Source of the DNA: Vibrio ostreicida
GTDB taxonomy: Bacteria > Pseudomonadota > Gammaproteobacteria > Enterobacterales > Vibrionaceae
Reading direction: 5' to 3'
DNA: 61,061 nt
Assembly (NCBI RefSeq): GCF_013074385.2
Contig: NZ_JABEYA020000015.1
Span: 1 to 61,061, forward strand
The translations under genes were made by a program, and so were the position numbers. This document shows positions 53,144 to 61,061 of this stretch, piece after piece. The notes under the pieces are model-generated. The model was not told the DNA's origin. It worked only from the letters and a program-made list of their open reading frames with translations, and ran no database searches. The stretch's first letter is position 1; each line of letters starts with the position of its first letter.

Positions 53144-55087
53144 TTAGGCGTCGGGCGCTTGTTCCTGAGGGAGGGTTGCAGGCAGCGTGATCTTGAAGTG
53201 CACACCTTGCCCTGGCTCGGAGTTGAATTCCAGCTCACCATACAACTTTTGTTTGATGAGATTAAACACTAAGTTAAGTCCGAGCCCTGATCCGCCAGCC
53301 CCTCGCTTACTGGTGTAAAACGGTTCAAAAATCTTATGATGCAAAGAGGCATCGACTCCACTGCCATTATCCTTGTACTCAAAAACCACATTGTCCTCAT
53401 CCTGATAGAACACAATATCAATCTTGGCCTCAGGCTGTTGGTCAAAAGCGTGATTGATGCTGTTCATCACCAAATTCGAGATGATTTGCGTCAGCACTCC
53501 GGGTAGGCTGGTCATGGCGATCGCTCCATCCCCACTCAGCTGAGGTATTACCGGCACTTTGTGCGTTTCCGGATGTAAACTGGTCAGTAACGCTTGCAAA
53601 ACCTGCATAACATTAAAGTGGGAGCGAGCTTCCGAGACCTGATCGACCGCAGTTTGTTTAAAATCTCGTATCAGTTTGGCAGCGCGGTCTAAATTATGCC
53701 CTAACATTTCACCGCCTTCAGACATGCGTTTCATTAAGCTCTCAAACTGCGTGCTGGTGAGAGTTTGTGCGGAGAACGCATCGTTGAGTTCTTTGGTGAC
53801 ATCCCCCATGATTGAGGCGGCGGTGACGGCGATGCCAAGTGGGGTGTTGACCTCATGCGCGACACCAGCGACGAGGCCGCCTAAGGCCGCTAACTTTTCT
53901 GACTCCACCAGTTTATTTTGGGCATCTTGCAATTGTTCCATACTTTGCTTTAAATCAATGGTTCTAGAGGCGACCATACGTTCTAGATTTTGGTTGAGTT
54001 TTTCAAGCTCAAATTGCGCGGACTTAAGTTCAGTAATATTGATGGTTGTTCCTCGGAAGCCAATAAAACGATCGCCTTCATAACGAGCGGTGGCCTGAAA
54101 TAGAAGGTGGATGGAGGCACGATTTATATTGATACTCTCTTCGATTTGAGAAAAGTCATTGCGACCGTCGATGGCTGTAAGCAGTTGCTCGCTGTGCTCA
54201 AACGTCGCCAGAGTGTTAAAACTGATGTCTACGTTGTCATCCACGATATTGAGAGTCTCTCGCATATGTTCTGAACAATAGGTGAGCGTGCCAAGCTCAT
54301 TGGTTTCCCATAACCAGTCCGAAGAGACATGGGTAAAATCCGACAGCCTCTCTTGCTCATGTTTTATGTTGTTATAAAGCAGGGTAATGTTGCTACTGAT
54401 CTTATTCGCGCCATCGGCGAGCCAGTCCAGTTCATCATCTTTTTCAGACAACCAGCGTTTTTTGTCAAGAACCAGAGGCCGGGCTGGATGACGGGGGTTA
54501 AAGGCTCTTAAGAATTGTGCGATTTGGAAAATTCTACGATTAACACTGACGTGGAAGATCAACAGCATAATAGAACAGACAAGCATAGTCTTAAACGCAT
54601 TGAGGAGTAGGCTGGAGATAAACTGTTTGATCAAATAGTTATAAATTTCTTGTGCATTTGATTCAACGTGAATGGTGCCGATGTCCTCGGTGTGGCCATC
54701 TTCTGGATCACGGTACGTTAGCAAATAGTTGGCTCTGACTGCATTGTCCGTAACGGCATGGCCTGAACTAAAGCTATAACTGCCGGAGGTGACTTCTAAG
54801 TAATCAATCTTGGGCAAATTAATCAAACCGTCCAATCTTTCCTGCAAGACGACGAGATCAAACGACCACAGTGATGAGGCCAGCAGGCCAGCGTGGACGT
54901 CACGAATTTCGATGTGGCGCTGCTGGACATCGTTAAATTCTTTGCTGTAATCCCAAGATAGCTGTAACAGTGTCGTCAATAAGGTAATGACACTGCTTAG
55001 GGTCACCATCAGCAGTATGATTCTTCGACCAATTCGGCTAGACAAGGGGTTATTGATGCTCTCTTCTACTTTTCTACGACGACTCAT
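53144..55087 (-). CDS. membrane PAS histidine kinase
   Basis: A 647-residue sensor kinase. Helix 1 about 24-44, periplasmic sensor to 160, helix 2 about 165-185, then a HAMP-like segment, PAS domain (about 250-355; STHVSSDWLWETNE-like and EGDRFIGFRGTTINI), coiled coil (355-400), H411 in VAHEVNTPLG, N-box SNLVMNSINHAFD and G-boxes DNGSGVD and GGSGLGLNLVF. There is no receiver domain. Its core closely resembles that of the Amt-kinase in this window. It is convergent with the HD-GYP regulator and is the most likely cognate kinase by position, though not proven. Confidence 0.9.
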   Translation of the reverse strand: MSRRRKVEESINNPLSSRIGRRIILLMVTLSSVITLLTTLLQLSWDYSKEFNDVQQRHIEIRDVHAGLLASSLWSFDLVVLQERLDGLINLPKIDYLEVTSGSYSFSSGHAVTDNAVRANYLLTYRDPEDGHTEDIGTIHVESNAQEIYNYLIKQFISSLLLNAFKTMLVCSIMLLIFHVSVNRRIFQIAQFLRAFNPRHPARPLVLDKKRWLSEKDDELDWLADGANKISSNITLLYNNIKHEQERLSDFTHVSSDWLWETNELGTLTYCSEHMRETLNIVDDNVDISFNTLATFEHSEQLLTAIDGRNDFSQIEESININRASIHLLFQATARYEGDRFIGFRGTTINITELKSAQFELEKLNQNLERMVASRTIDLKQSMEQLQDAQNKLVESEKLAALGGLVAGVAHEVNTPLGIAVTAASIMGDVTKELNDAFSAQTLTSTQFESLMKRMSEGGEMLGHNLDRAAKLIRDFKQTAVDQVSEARSHFNVMQVLQALLTSLHPETHKVPVIPQLSGDGAIAMTSLPGVLTQIISNLVMNSINHAFDQQPEAKIDIVFYQDEDNVVFEYKDNGSGVDASLHHKIFEPFYTSKRGAGGSGLGLNLVFNLIKQKLYGELEFNSEPGQGVHFKITLPATLPQEQAPDA

Positions 55088-55169
55088 AGCACTCTAAGGC
55101 AACATTTTTAAACAAGTATAGCTTGCGCTCAATAAGTTTTTAAAAAAGCGAGAGAGGATTGAAAACAAA

Positions 55170-55201
55170 AAATCCCCACGAGCTTGCGCTGGTGGGGATT
55201 T
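55170..55201 (-). terminator. deaD terminator
   Basis: AATCCCCAC and GTGGGGATT pair; on the minus strand the stem is followed by TTTTTTG. It ends the deaD transcript. Confidence 0.85.
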
Positions 55202-55218
55202 GATGTCTTAGCGTTTAA

Positions 55219-57132
55219 TTAAGCTTCGCTGCGACGTTCAGTGTTGTGACCACGTTCACCACGGTGATTACCGCGATGATCGCCACCGCGGTTGCGATCG
55301 AAGCGACGTTCGCCATCACGACCGCTACGGTTGCCTTCACGGTTACCACGGTAACCGCCACCTTCGCGTCCACCACGACCGCCTTCACGGTTACCACGGT
55401 TGCCGCCACCATCACGACGGCCACGGTTACCTTCGCGGTTGCCACGAGGCTCGCGAAAATCCGTGAAATCACACACGACCGCATCGACTTGCTTCTGACG
55501 AATGCGCAGTTTGCGCAGCTTGCCAGCCGTTTCTGAAGACATCGCTTTAGGCAACTGAACGTAAGTCTCGCCTTGAGCAAGTTTAATCGCACCGATCGAG
55601 CCTTTGGTTAGGCCAAGTTCATTCGCGAGAGCACCGACAATATCTTTCACTTGAACGCCTTGTTCACGGCCAACTTGCAATTGGTAAGTATCCCAATCTT
55701 GCGTATTGAAGCTGCGACCGCCTTCACGTTTACCATCACGACCGTCACGACCGTTATCACGACGCTCTTTACGACGCTGCTTGTCACGTTCAACTGCTTC
55801 AATCATTGGGTCTTCACCAATGTAGAACAATGGGCGTTTGCCTTGCTGACGTTTCAGCAAGATGGCGGCAAGCGTTGCGGCATCAAGTTGTAAAGACTCT
55901 TGTAGCTTTTCGACAAGCTCAGAGAATTTCTCTAGTGCTTTGTGTTCTTTTTCCGTTTCCAGCTCAGCGCCAAGCTTAGTCAGACGAGACTCAGCAACTT
56001 TATTGCGGTGTGGAAGCTGGATCTCTTCCATTGACGACTTAGTCACACGTTCGATAGTACGCAGCATACGCAGTTGGTTGGTGCGAACAAGAAGGATCGC
56101 TTTACCTTTGCGTCCAGCACGGCCAGTACGGCCAATACGGTGGATGTAAGACTCAACATCAAATGGGATATCGTAGTTGAACACGTGCGTGATACGAGGA
56201 ACATCAAGACCACGAGCAACCACATCAGTGGCAACCAAGATATCGATCACGCCTTGTTTGATATGGTCGACAGTACGTTCACGTAAAGACTGAGGGATGT
56301 CGCCGTGCAATGCAGAGGCTTTAAATCCGCGAGCAGACAACCAATCCGCTAGACGTTCAGTGTCTTGACGGGTGCGAACAAACACAATCGATGCGTCGGT
56401 TTCTTCTGTCTCTAATAAACGAGACATCGCTTCGTCTTTCTCGACGCCTTTTACGACCCAAAATTGTTGCTCTACTTTGTCAACAGTATGGTTTTTACCT
56501 GCCACATCAATCATGACAGGACCACGTAGGAAACGCTCAACAATGTTCTTCAACATCGGAGGCATGGTCGCAGAGAAAAGAACACGTTGTGCCGATGATG
56601 GGGCATGCTCCATGATGGCAGTAACATCTTCGACGAAGCCCATGTTGAGCATTTCGTCTGCTTCATCAAGAACGAACGTGTGTACTTCATCAAGATGAAG
56701 ACGATCGCGATTGATCAAGTCCTGAACTCGTCCAGGTGTCCCTACGATAATATGTGCGCCGTTTTTGAGTGAACGCATTTGGTCAACGATAGAAGCACCA
56801 CCGTAGATCTCCAGTACTTTAAGACCAGAGATGTTTTGACCTAGATTTTTGATTTCGGCTGCAACCTGAATGGCAAGCTCACGCGTTGGCGCCAGAACAA
56901 TGGCCTGAGGCTTACGTTGAGATAAATCGATTTTGTTTAGAAGCGGCAACGAGAATGCAGCAGTTTTGCCTGTGCCCGTTTGTGCTTTACCTAGGGCGTC
57001 TGTTCCTTCCATTAGGTGAGGGATAGCGGCCGCCTGAATTGGGGTCGGTGATACAAAACCCATACCATTAAGAGCGGAAAGGATAGAGTCGTTCAGCGCT
57101 AAGTCGCTAAACTGGATTACAGAATCTGTCAT
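55219..57132 (-). CDS. deaD: ATP-dependent RNA helicase DeaD (CsdA)
   Basis: A 637-residue DEAD-box helicase that unwinds RNA in 50S assembly, mRNA turnover and cold adaptation. Q-motif GFVSPTPIQ, motif I AQTGTGKT, PTRELA, DEAD, SAT, ARGLDVPRI and HRIGRTGRAG are all present. An RNA-binding DbpA-like domain lies about 480-560 (VKDIVGALANELGLTKGSIG), and the last 75 residues are an RGG-like tail rich in Arg, Gly and Asn (RGNREG repeats). The long upstream region (57133-57450) is consistent with a cold-regulated leader, but I saw no cold box. Terminator at 55170-55201. Confidence 0.96.
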   Translation of the reverse strand: MTDSVIQFSDLALNDSILSALNGMGFVSPTPIQAAAIPHLMEGTDALGKAQTGTGKTAAFSLPLLNKIDLSQRKPQAIVLAPTRELAIQVAAEIKNLGQNISGLKVLEIYGGASIVDQMRSLKNGAHIIVGTPGRVQDLINRDRLHLDEVHTFVLDEADEMLNMGFVEDVTAIMEHAPSSAQRVLFSATMPPMLKNIVERFLRGPVMIDVAGKNHTVDKVEQQFWVVKGVEKDEAMSRLLETEETDASIVFVRTRQDTERLADWLSARGFKASALHGDIPQSLRERTVDHIKQGVIDILVATDVVARGLDVPRITHVFNYDIPFDVESYIHRIGRTGRAGRKGKAILLVRTNQLRMLRTIERVTKSSMEEIQLPHRNKVAESRLTKLGAELETEKEHKALEKFSELVEKLQESLQLDAATLAAILLKRQQGKRPLFYIGEDPMIEAVERDKQRRKERRDNGRDGRDGKREGGRSFNTQDWDTYQLQVGREQGVQVKDIVGALANELGLTKGSIGAIKLAQGETYVQLPKAMSSETAGKLRKLRIRQKQVDAVVCDFTDFREPRGNREGNRGRRDGGGNRGNREGGRGGREGGGYRGNREGNRSGRDGERRFDRNRGGDHRGNHRGERGHNTERRSEA

Positions 57133-57509
57133 TGGGATCCTACTATATTAAGTCAACAAAAGGTCCCACGAGCTCTACCAATTCCAATACCAATCCAGTT
57201 GAGAGCTGATTCCGTTCAGATGCGGACAAGTCGTAAATCGCATCAAGCCACTAGGGACGTAAACAAGGGGGCGGATTATTCCTTAAATGCACAAAAAAAG
57301 CCAGAAAAAATTGAATTTCATCACAAATTTCTGTTGATTTGGTCGTTTAAGTTCAACTATTCACCAAAAGTCAGCCAACAAAGAAGACAATAACACCCTT
57401 CGCCGTCTTTAGGATGGGCGATTTTTCGTCTTGCGACGACCTTAGATGCTAGCGAGTGATTAGGCAGGGTGATATAGTAAAACGAATTTTTTCGGTTAGA
57501 TATGTAAAG
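57133..57509. other. 377-base divergent deaD-rnb intergenic region
   Basis: Divergent promoter region. A plus frame at 57199-57393 has no ribosome-binding site and is not believed. The deaD side has an ACCAATTCCAATACCAATCC motif (57177-57196) repeating CCAAT; the rnb leader ends with a weak Shine-Dalgarno (TAAAG). No named riboswitch was recognised. Confidence 0.45.
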
Positions 57510-59513
57510 ATGTTCCAAGACAATCCTCTACTGGCTCAACTTAAGCAGCAAATGCAAGAAAACCTTCCTAAGAAAGAAGGGACGATTAAGGCGACGGAAA
57601 AGGGCTTTGGCTTTCTCGAAGTCGACAGCAAAACCAGCGTATTTATTCCACCTCCCTACATGAAAAAATGCGTGCATGGGGATAAAGTCCAAGCCATCAT
57701 TCGCACCGAAAAGGAGCGAGAAGTTGCCGAGCCAGAGAAGCTGCTTGAACAGGGCTTAAATCGCTTCATCGGCCGTGTGAAGTTATTCAAAGGTAAACTT
57801 AATGTTGTGCCCGATCATCCGCAAATGAAAAAATTATCGCTTAAGGCGAAGTTGGCCAAAGGGCTCAAAAGCGACAACTTTGCTGAAGGGGATTGGGTCG
57901 TGGCGCATTTGGTGCGTCACCCTCTCAACGATGACAACGGTTTTCTTGTTGAGATCTCGGAAAAAATCACGGATGCCGACGACAAAATTGCGCCTTGGTG
58001 GGTCACACTAGCGGAAAACGATTTACCCAATATTGAGCCAGAAGGCCTTGAACATTGGCAAATCAAAGACGATGAATCATTAACGCGAATCGATATGACT
58101 GACGTCCCGTTTGTGACGATCGATGGTGAATCGACCAAAGACATGGACGATGCCTTGTATGCCAAGAAAACAGGCAACGGAGACTTTGAACTGACCATCG
58201 CGATTGCTGACCCTACAGCCTACATCACTCCCGACAGTGATATGGATAAGGTGGCCCGAGAACGCGGTTTTACCATTTATCTGCCTGGTCGCAATATCCC
58301 GATGCTACCTCGTGACTTAGCCGATGAACTGTGTTCCCTAATGGAACATCAAGTTCGTCCTGCGCTTTGTTGTAAAGTGACGGTGAGCCAAGACGGTGTG
58401 ATTGGCGACGACATCGAGTTTTTTGCCGCCAACATTCAATCTCACGCGCGCCTCGCTTACGATCACGTTTCGGATTGGTTGGAACACGGTGAATCTGAGC
58501 ACTGGCACCCCACTCAAGACATTGCTGAGGTTGTGCGCCATTTACATGAGTTTTCTTTGGCCCGAGCCAACTGGCGTGAACAGCACGCAGTGGTTTTTCC
58601 TGATCGACCAGACTACCGTTTTGAACTGAGCCCAGACAATGACGTGATTGCCATTCATGCCGACTTACGCCGCAGTGCTAATCGCTTAGTCGAAGAAGCC
58701 ATGATTACCGCCAATATCTGTGCTGGCCGCACATTGCACGCCAGCTTTAACGCGGGCGTCTTCAATACCCATGCTGGTTTTAAACCAGAAAAAATCGCTG
58801 ATGTGTTAACCTTTGTTAACCCTGATGGTGCGTTACCGTTTACTGCGGAATCCATTGCGACCCTAGAAGGTTTTGCCAAGCTACGTCGCTGGCTGTCCAG
58901 CCAAGACAACCGTTACCTTGATAACCGTATCCGCAAATTCCAGGCGTATAGTGAGATAGGTAACCAACCCCTTCCACATTACGCTATGGGCCTAGATATC
59001 TACGCGACTTGGACATCACCCATTCGTAAATACGGCGATATGATTAACCATCGCATGCTGAAAGCGCACATTTTGGGTAAAGATCCCGTTCAAACTGCCG
59101 ACGATAGTGTGGGTGATGAGCTGGCACTGCATCGTAAACACCATAAGATAGCAGAACGCAATGTTAGTGATTGGTTATACGTCCGTACACTGGCCGATGA
59201 GCCGGCCAAAGGGACATGTTTTAACGGAGAGATCTTTGACATCAACCGTTCAGGCATGCGCATTCGCCTACTGGAAAATGGCGCAGCGGCCTTTGTGCCC
59301 GCTTCACTGATCCTCGCCAACAAAGAACGTTTGGAGTGTAATGGTGAGCAAGGAAGCGTTTCCGTCGACCAAGAGGTCACGTATCGTCTTGGAGAAACCT
59401 TAGAAGTGGTCTTGACCGAAGTGAATCAAAGTACTCGCAGCATCGTAGCTAAGCCAACGAGGGTCTTTGACGAGGTTAAAGCCCCGCAAGAGACTGAAAC
59501 CCCAGCCGAGTAA
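57510..59513 (+). CDS. rnb: exoribonuclease II (RNase II)
   Basis: A 667-residue processive 3'-5' exoribonuclease. Cold-shock-like domains at the N-terminus ([35 protein letters not shown]), the RNB catalytic domain with metal Asp residues in [39 protein letters not shown] and [20 protein letters not shown], and a C-terminal S1 domain ([20 protein letters not shown]). Size matches RNase II and not RNase R. ATG 57510 ([15 protein letters not shown]) was chosen as the usual N-terminus although it lacks a strong ribosome-binding site; the frame runs 18 codons further upstream. Confidence 0.95.
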   Translation: MFQDNPLLAQLKQQMQENLPKKEGTIKATEKGFGFLEVDSKTSVFIPPPYMKKCVHGDKVQAIIRTEKEREVAEPEKLLEQGLNRFIGRVKLFKGKLNVVPDHPQMKKLSLKAKLAKGLKSDNFAEGDWVVAHLVRHPLNDDNGFLVEISEKITDADDKIAPWWVTLAENDLPNIEPEGLEHWQIKDDESLTRIDMTDVPFVTIDGESTKDMDDALYAKKTGNGDFELTIAIADPTAYITPDSDMDKVARERGFTIYLPGRNIPMLPRDLADELCSLMEHQVRPALCCKVTVSQDGVIGDDIEFFAANIQSHARLAYDHVSDWLEHGESEHWHPTQDIAEVVRHLHEFSLARANWREQHAVVFPDRPDYRFELSPDNDVIAIHADLRRSANRLVEEAMITANICAGRTLHASFNAGVFNTHAGFKPEKIADVLTFVNPDGALPFTAESIATLEGFAKLRRWLSSQDNRYLDNRIRKFQAYSEIGNQPLPHYAMGLDIYATWTSPIRKYGDMINHRMLKAHILGKDPVQTADDSVGDELALHRKHHKIAERNVSDWLYVRTLADEPAKGTCFNGEIFDINRSGMRIRLLENGAAAFVPASLILANKERLECNGEQGSVSVDQEVTYRLGETLEVVLTEVNQSTRSIVAKPTRVFDEVKAPQETETPAE

Positions 59514-59530
59514 CCATCGAACTTGAGCAA

Positions 59531-59555
59531 AACAGGGCACATTACGTGCCCTGTT
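59531..59555. terminator. bidirectional terminator
   Basis: AACAGGGCAC and GTGCCCTGTT form a 10-bp stem around ATTAC, between convergent rnb and DUF3024 genes. Confidence 0.85.
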
Positions 59556-59582
59556 CTATTTGTGGTGAGGTGTGTCCAACGA

Positions 59583-59936
59583 TTAGGTTTGCCAAAAGAG
59601 TCGTTTAGGATCTTTGTCAACTTCACGCATCAGAGCCGTGAGGTCAGCACTTTGTGCTAGGTATGGGTAGGGGACCCATTGGCCTTGCTTGCCCTCGTCG
59701 GGCATTGAAAGTAGCCAGCAAGATAGCTTTTCATCCCACACGACCATGGCGACAGGCAACATGTAGTCACAATGAGAAGAGTCGAGTAAAAAATGCTGCT
59801 TAATGAATACCACGCCGTGCGCCGTCTCTTCGAAAGTCGCTTTGCCAAGTTCCGCAGGCACATTTTTGTTGCGTTGCTCACAGATGGTTTGAGCATGCGA
59901 TTCGACTTGCTTTTGCAGTAAACTGACCAACCTCAT
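59583..59936 (-). CDS. DUF3024 family protein
   Basis: A 117-residue soluble protein. The C-terminal block WLLSMPDEGKQGQWVPYPYL followed by DLTALMREVDKDPKRLFW matches DUF3024, whose members end with a D-x-E-x-LL-x-E-x-DxDP-x-x-x-FW pattern. The N-terminus is helical with C-x-x-x-R. It is convergent with rnb. No function is established for the family. Confidence 0.7.
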   Translation of the reverse strand: MRLVSLLQKQVESHAQTICEQRNKNVPAELGKATFEETAHGVVFIKQHFLLDSSHCDYMLPVAMVVWDEKLSCWLLSMPDEGKQGQWVPYPYLAQSADLTALMREVDKDPKRLFWQT

Positions 59937-60096
59937 ACCGGCCCCCCAATGGGCAATGAATAATTCCCAGCTTCAATTCTACCCTCTCAATCTATAGATA
60001 TTACTGTTAATAGTATGAGGTGGATTTCACAAAAATGTCATGTTATTTAAATATGATAGCGCCAGTTTTGCTATTCACATTCTATTGGAGAATATT

Positions 60097-60915
60097 ATGG
60101 TTCGTTTTGTGCTGGCTGCACTGTTGTCTTGTTATTTTTTCATCTTCTCTGCGCACGCAAGTGAGGTCAATGTATCGGGTTCGACCTCCGTGGCGCGCAT
60201 CATGGATGTACTGGCGGAAAAATTTAACGCCACTCATCCCGCTACCTATATTGCGGTTCAAGGCGTTGGTTCCACTGCGGGCATTACCTTACTTAAAAAG
60301 GGCATCGCAGACATCGGTATGACCTCTCGTTATCTGACGGACAGTGAACAAGACGCAACACTGACGGTCACACCCTTGGCACTCGATGGTTTAGCGGTTG
60401 TGGTCAACAAATTCAATCAGTTAAATAATATCACGCGTGAGCAATTGTTTGACATTTACAAAGGTAACATCACGAACTGGAAACAACTTGGTGGGGCAGA
60501 TCAAAAAATTGCAGTTGTTACCCGCGAGGCATCGTCTGGTTCACGCTACAGTTTTGAAAGCCTACTCGGTTTAACCCGAGTGATTAAGGGGCGCTTGGTT
60601 TCGGACATCAATCCAAATAATTTGGTGGTCAACAGTAACAGCATGGTCAAAACACTGGTCAGTCATAATAAACAAGCGATTGGGTTTATCTCAACAGGCT
60701 CAGTGGACAGCTCAGTCAAAGCACTTGATTTTGAGGGTGTTAAGGCAAGCAACGACACCATTGCGTCGCACAAATATGAACTATCACGCCCGTTCTTGAT
60801 GCTGCACAAAACGGGTGAGCAGCGCCAAGATGTCGCGTCATTCATCAAGTTTATCAAAGGTAAGCAAGCGAAAGCCTTGATCAGTGAATACGGTTATATT
60901 CCCGTAATAAAATAA
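60097..60915 (+). CDS. PstS-like phosphate-binding periplasmic protein
   Basis: A 272-residue binding protein with signal peptide MVRFVLAALLSCYFFIFSAH ending AHA before SEVN. The phosphate-binding loop GSTSVARIMDV and GVGSTAGITLLKKGIADIGM, the later EASSGSRYSFESLL, and GFISTGSVDSSVKAL are PstS blocks. ATG 60097 after TTGGAGAATATT starts it; an upstream frame has no signal. No pstCAB genes follow within the window. It may belong to a split pst system or act in phosphate sensing, as second PstS copies do in vibrios. Terminator at 60946-60978. Confidence 0.85.
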   Translation: MVRFVLAALLSCYFFIFSAHASEVNVSGSTSVARIMDVLAEKFNATHPATYIAVQGVGSTAGITLLKKGIADIGMTSRYLTDSEQDATLTVTPLALDGLAVVVNKFNQLNNITREQLFDIYKGNITNWKQLGGADQKIAVVTREASSGSRYSFESLLGLTRVIKGRLVSDINPNNLVVNSNSMVKTLVSHNKQAIGFISTGSVDSSVKALDFEGVKASNDTIASHKYELSRPFLMLHKTGEQRQDVASFIKFIKGKQAKALISEYGYIPVIK

Positions 60916-60945
60916 CCACGATTAAAAAAGGAGCGCTGAGGCGCT

Positions 60946-60978
60946 AATGCCGTTCACTTAAGATGAGCGGCATTGTTC
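60946..60978 (+). terminator. terminator after the PstS-like gene
   Basis: AATGCCG (60946-60952) and CGGCATT (60968-60974) close a stem-loop 31 bases after the stop, followed by GTTCTTTCT. It indicates the gene is transcribed alone. Confidence 0.7.
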
Positions 60979-61061
60979 TTTCTAGGGTATCTACTTGGCT
61001 TTTTCTTTACGACTCTAGGGAAGGATCTTTGCCGTCTTGGTTCTAGGATTAAGCTCTCGCT

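Noticed and set aside
55215..55592. 125-codon minus frame and plus frame of repeated Thr/Val/Ala over the deaD tail
   Set aside because: These are shadow frames produced by the repetitive Arg/Gly codons of deaD.
57199..57393. 64-codon plus frame between deaD and rnb
   Set aside because: Starts without a ribosome-binding site within the divergent promoter region; composition not protein-like.

Overview
The window reads as a piece of a Vibrio (Vibrionaceae) genome, probably the smaller chromosome, since it is rich in regulators, transporters and signalling genes and has few housekeeping loci. The strongest pointers are a Qrr quorum-sensing small RNA with its sigma-54 promoter and LuxO-type sites, a vibriolysin/HapA-type M4 protease, DUF2850 and DUF3612 proteins typical of vibrios, and an OmpU-like porin. 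No rRNA, tRNA, CRISPR array, prophage or complete insertion sequence was seen.

Layout. 1-1100: accessory debris (transposase-like fragment, small orphan ORF, 81-bp repeat). 1.1-5.1 kb: XRE regulator, DUF3820, succinate-semialdehyde dehydrogenase, LysE exporter, DsbA-like protein. 5.1-9 kb: M28 lipoprotein peptidase on the minus strand, a long non-coding stretch, then an orphan OmpR-type regulator whose phospho-acceptor Asp is Asn. 9-13.5 kb: minus-strand LysR - DUF1611 - dipeptide epimerase set (murein peptide salvage) divergent from the Hsp70-like yegD. 13.5-17.2 kb: long AT-rich gaps, ASCH protein, porin, FAH-family hydrolase. 17.6-19.5 kb: TetR repressor divergent from a metallo-beta-lactamase-fold protein, with two matching operators between them. 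19.5-28.8 kb: MscS channel, DUF2850, ABC1 kinase-like protein, two diguanylate cyclases, LysR/EamA pair, AlkB-like dioxygenase. 28.9-34.5 kb: Mpo1-like protein, Qrr RNA, DUF3612 regulator divergent from a protein made only of the malate synthase G insertion domain, then the secreted M4 protease. 34.5-41.3 kb: BdlA-like chemoreceptor, VOC/Dabb/cupin genes, MocR regulator divergent from an EamA exporter, orphan solute-binding protein. 41.5-45.3 kb: ammonium transporter-histidine kinase fusion and UDP-glucose dehydrogenase. 45.5-51.5 kb: complete ribose operon rbsDACBKR. 51.5-55.1 kb: DUF3369/HD-GYP response regulator convergent with a PAS histidine kinase. 55.2-60.9 kb: deaD helicase, RNase II, DUF3024 protein, PstS-like protein.

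How it fits together. Several regulator/target pairs share an intergenic region holding visible operator-like repeats (LysR/DUF1611, TetR/MBL, DUF3612/malate-synthase-like, MocR/EamA, RbsR/rbs). Second-messenger signalling is prominent: two GGDEF proteins and one HD-GYP protein. The Qrr RNA lies about 3 kb from a vibriolysin gene, a family controlled by quorum sensing in other vibrios; that regulatory link is inferred and not shown by this sequence. Best candidates for something new are the stand-alone malate synthase G domain protein with its divergent PrpR/RamB-like regulator, the Asn-51 pseudo-receiver regulator, and the Amt-kinase fusion.
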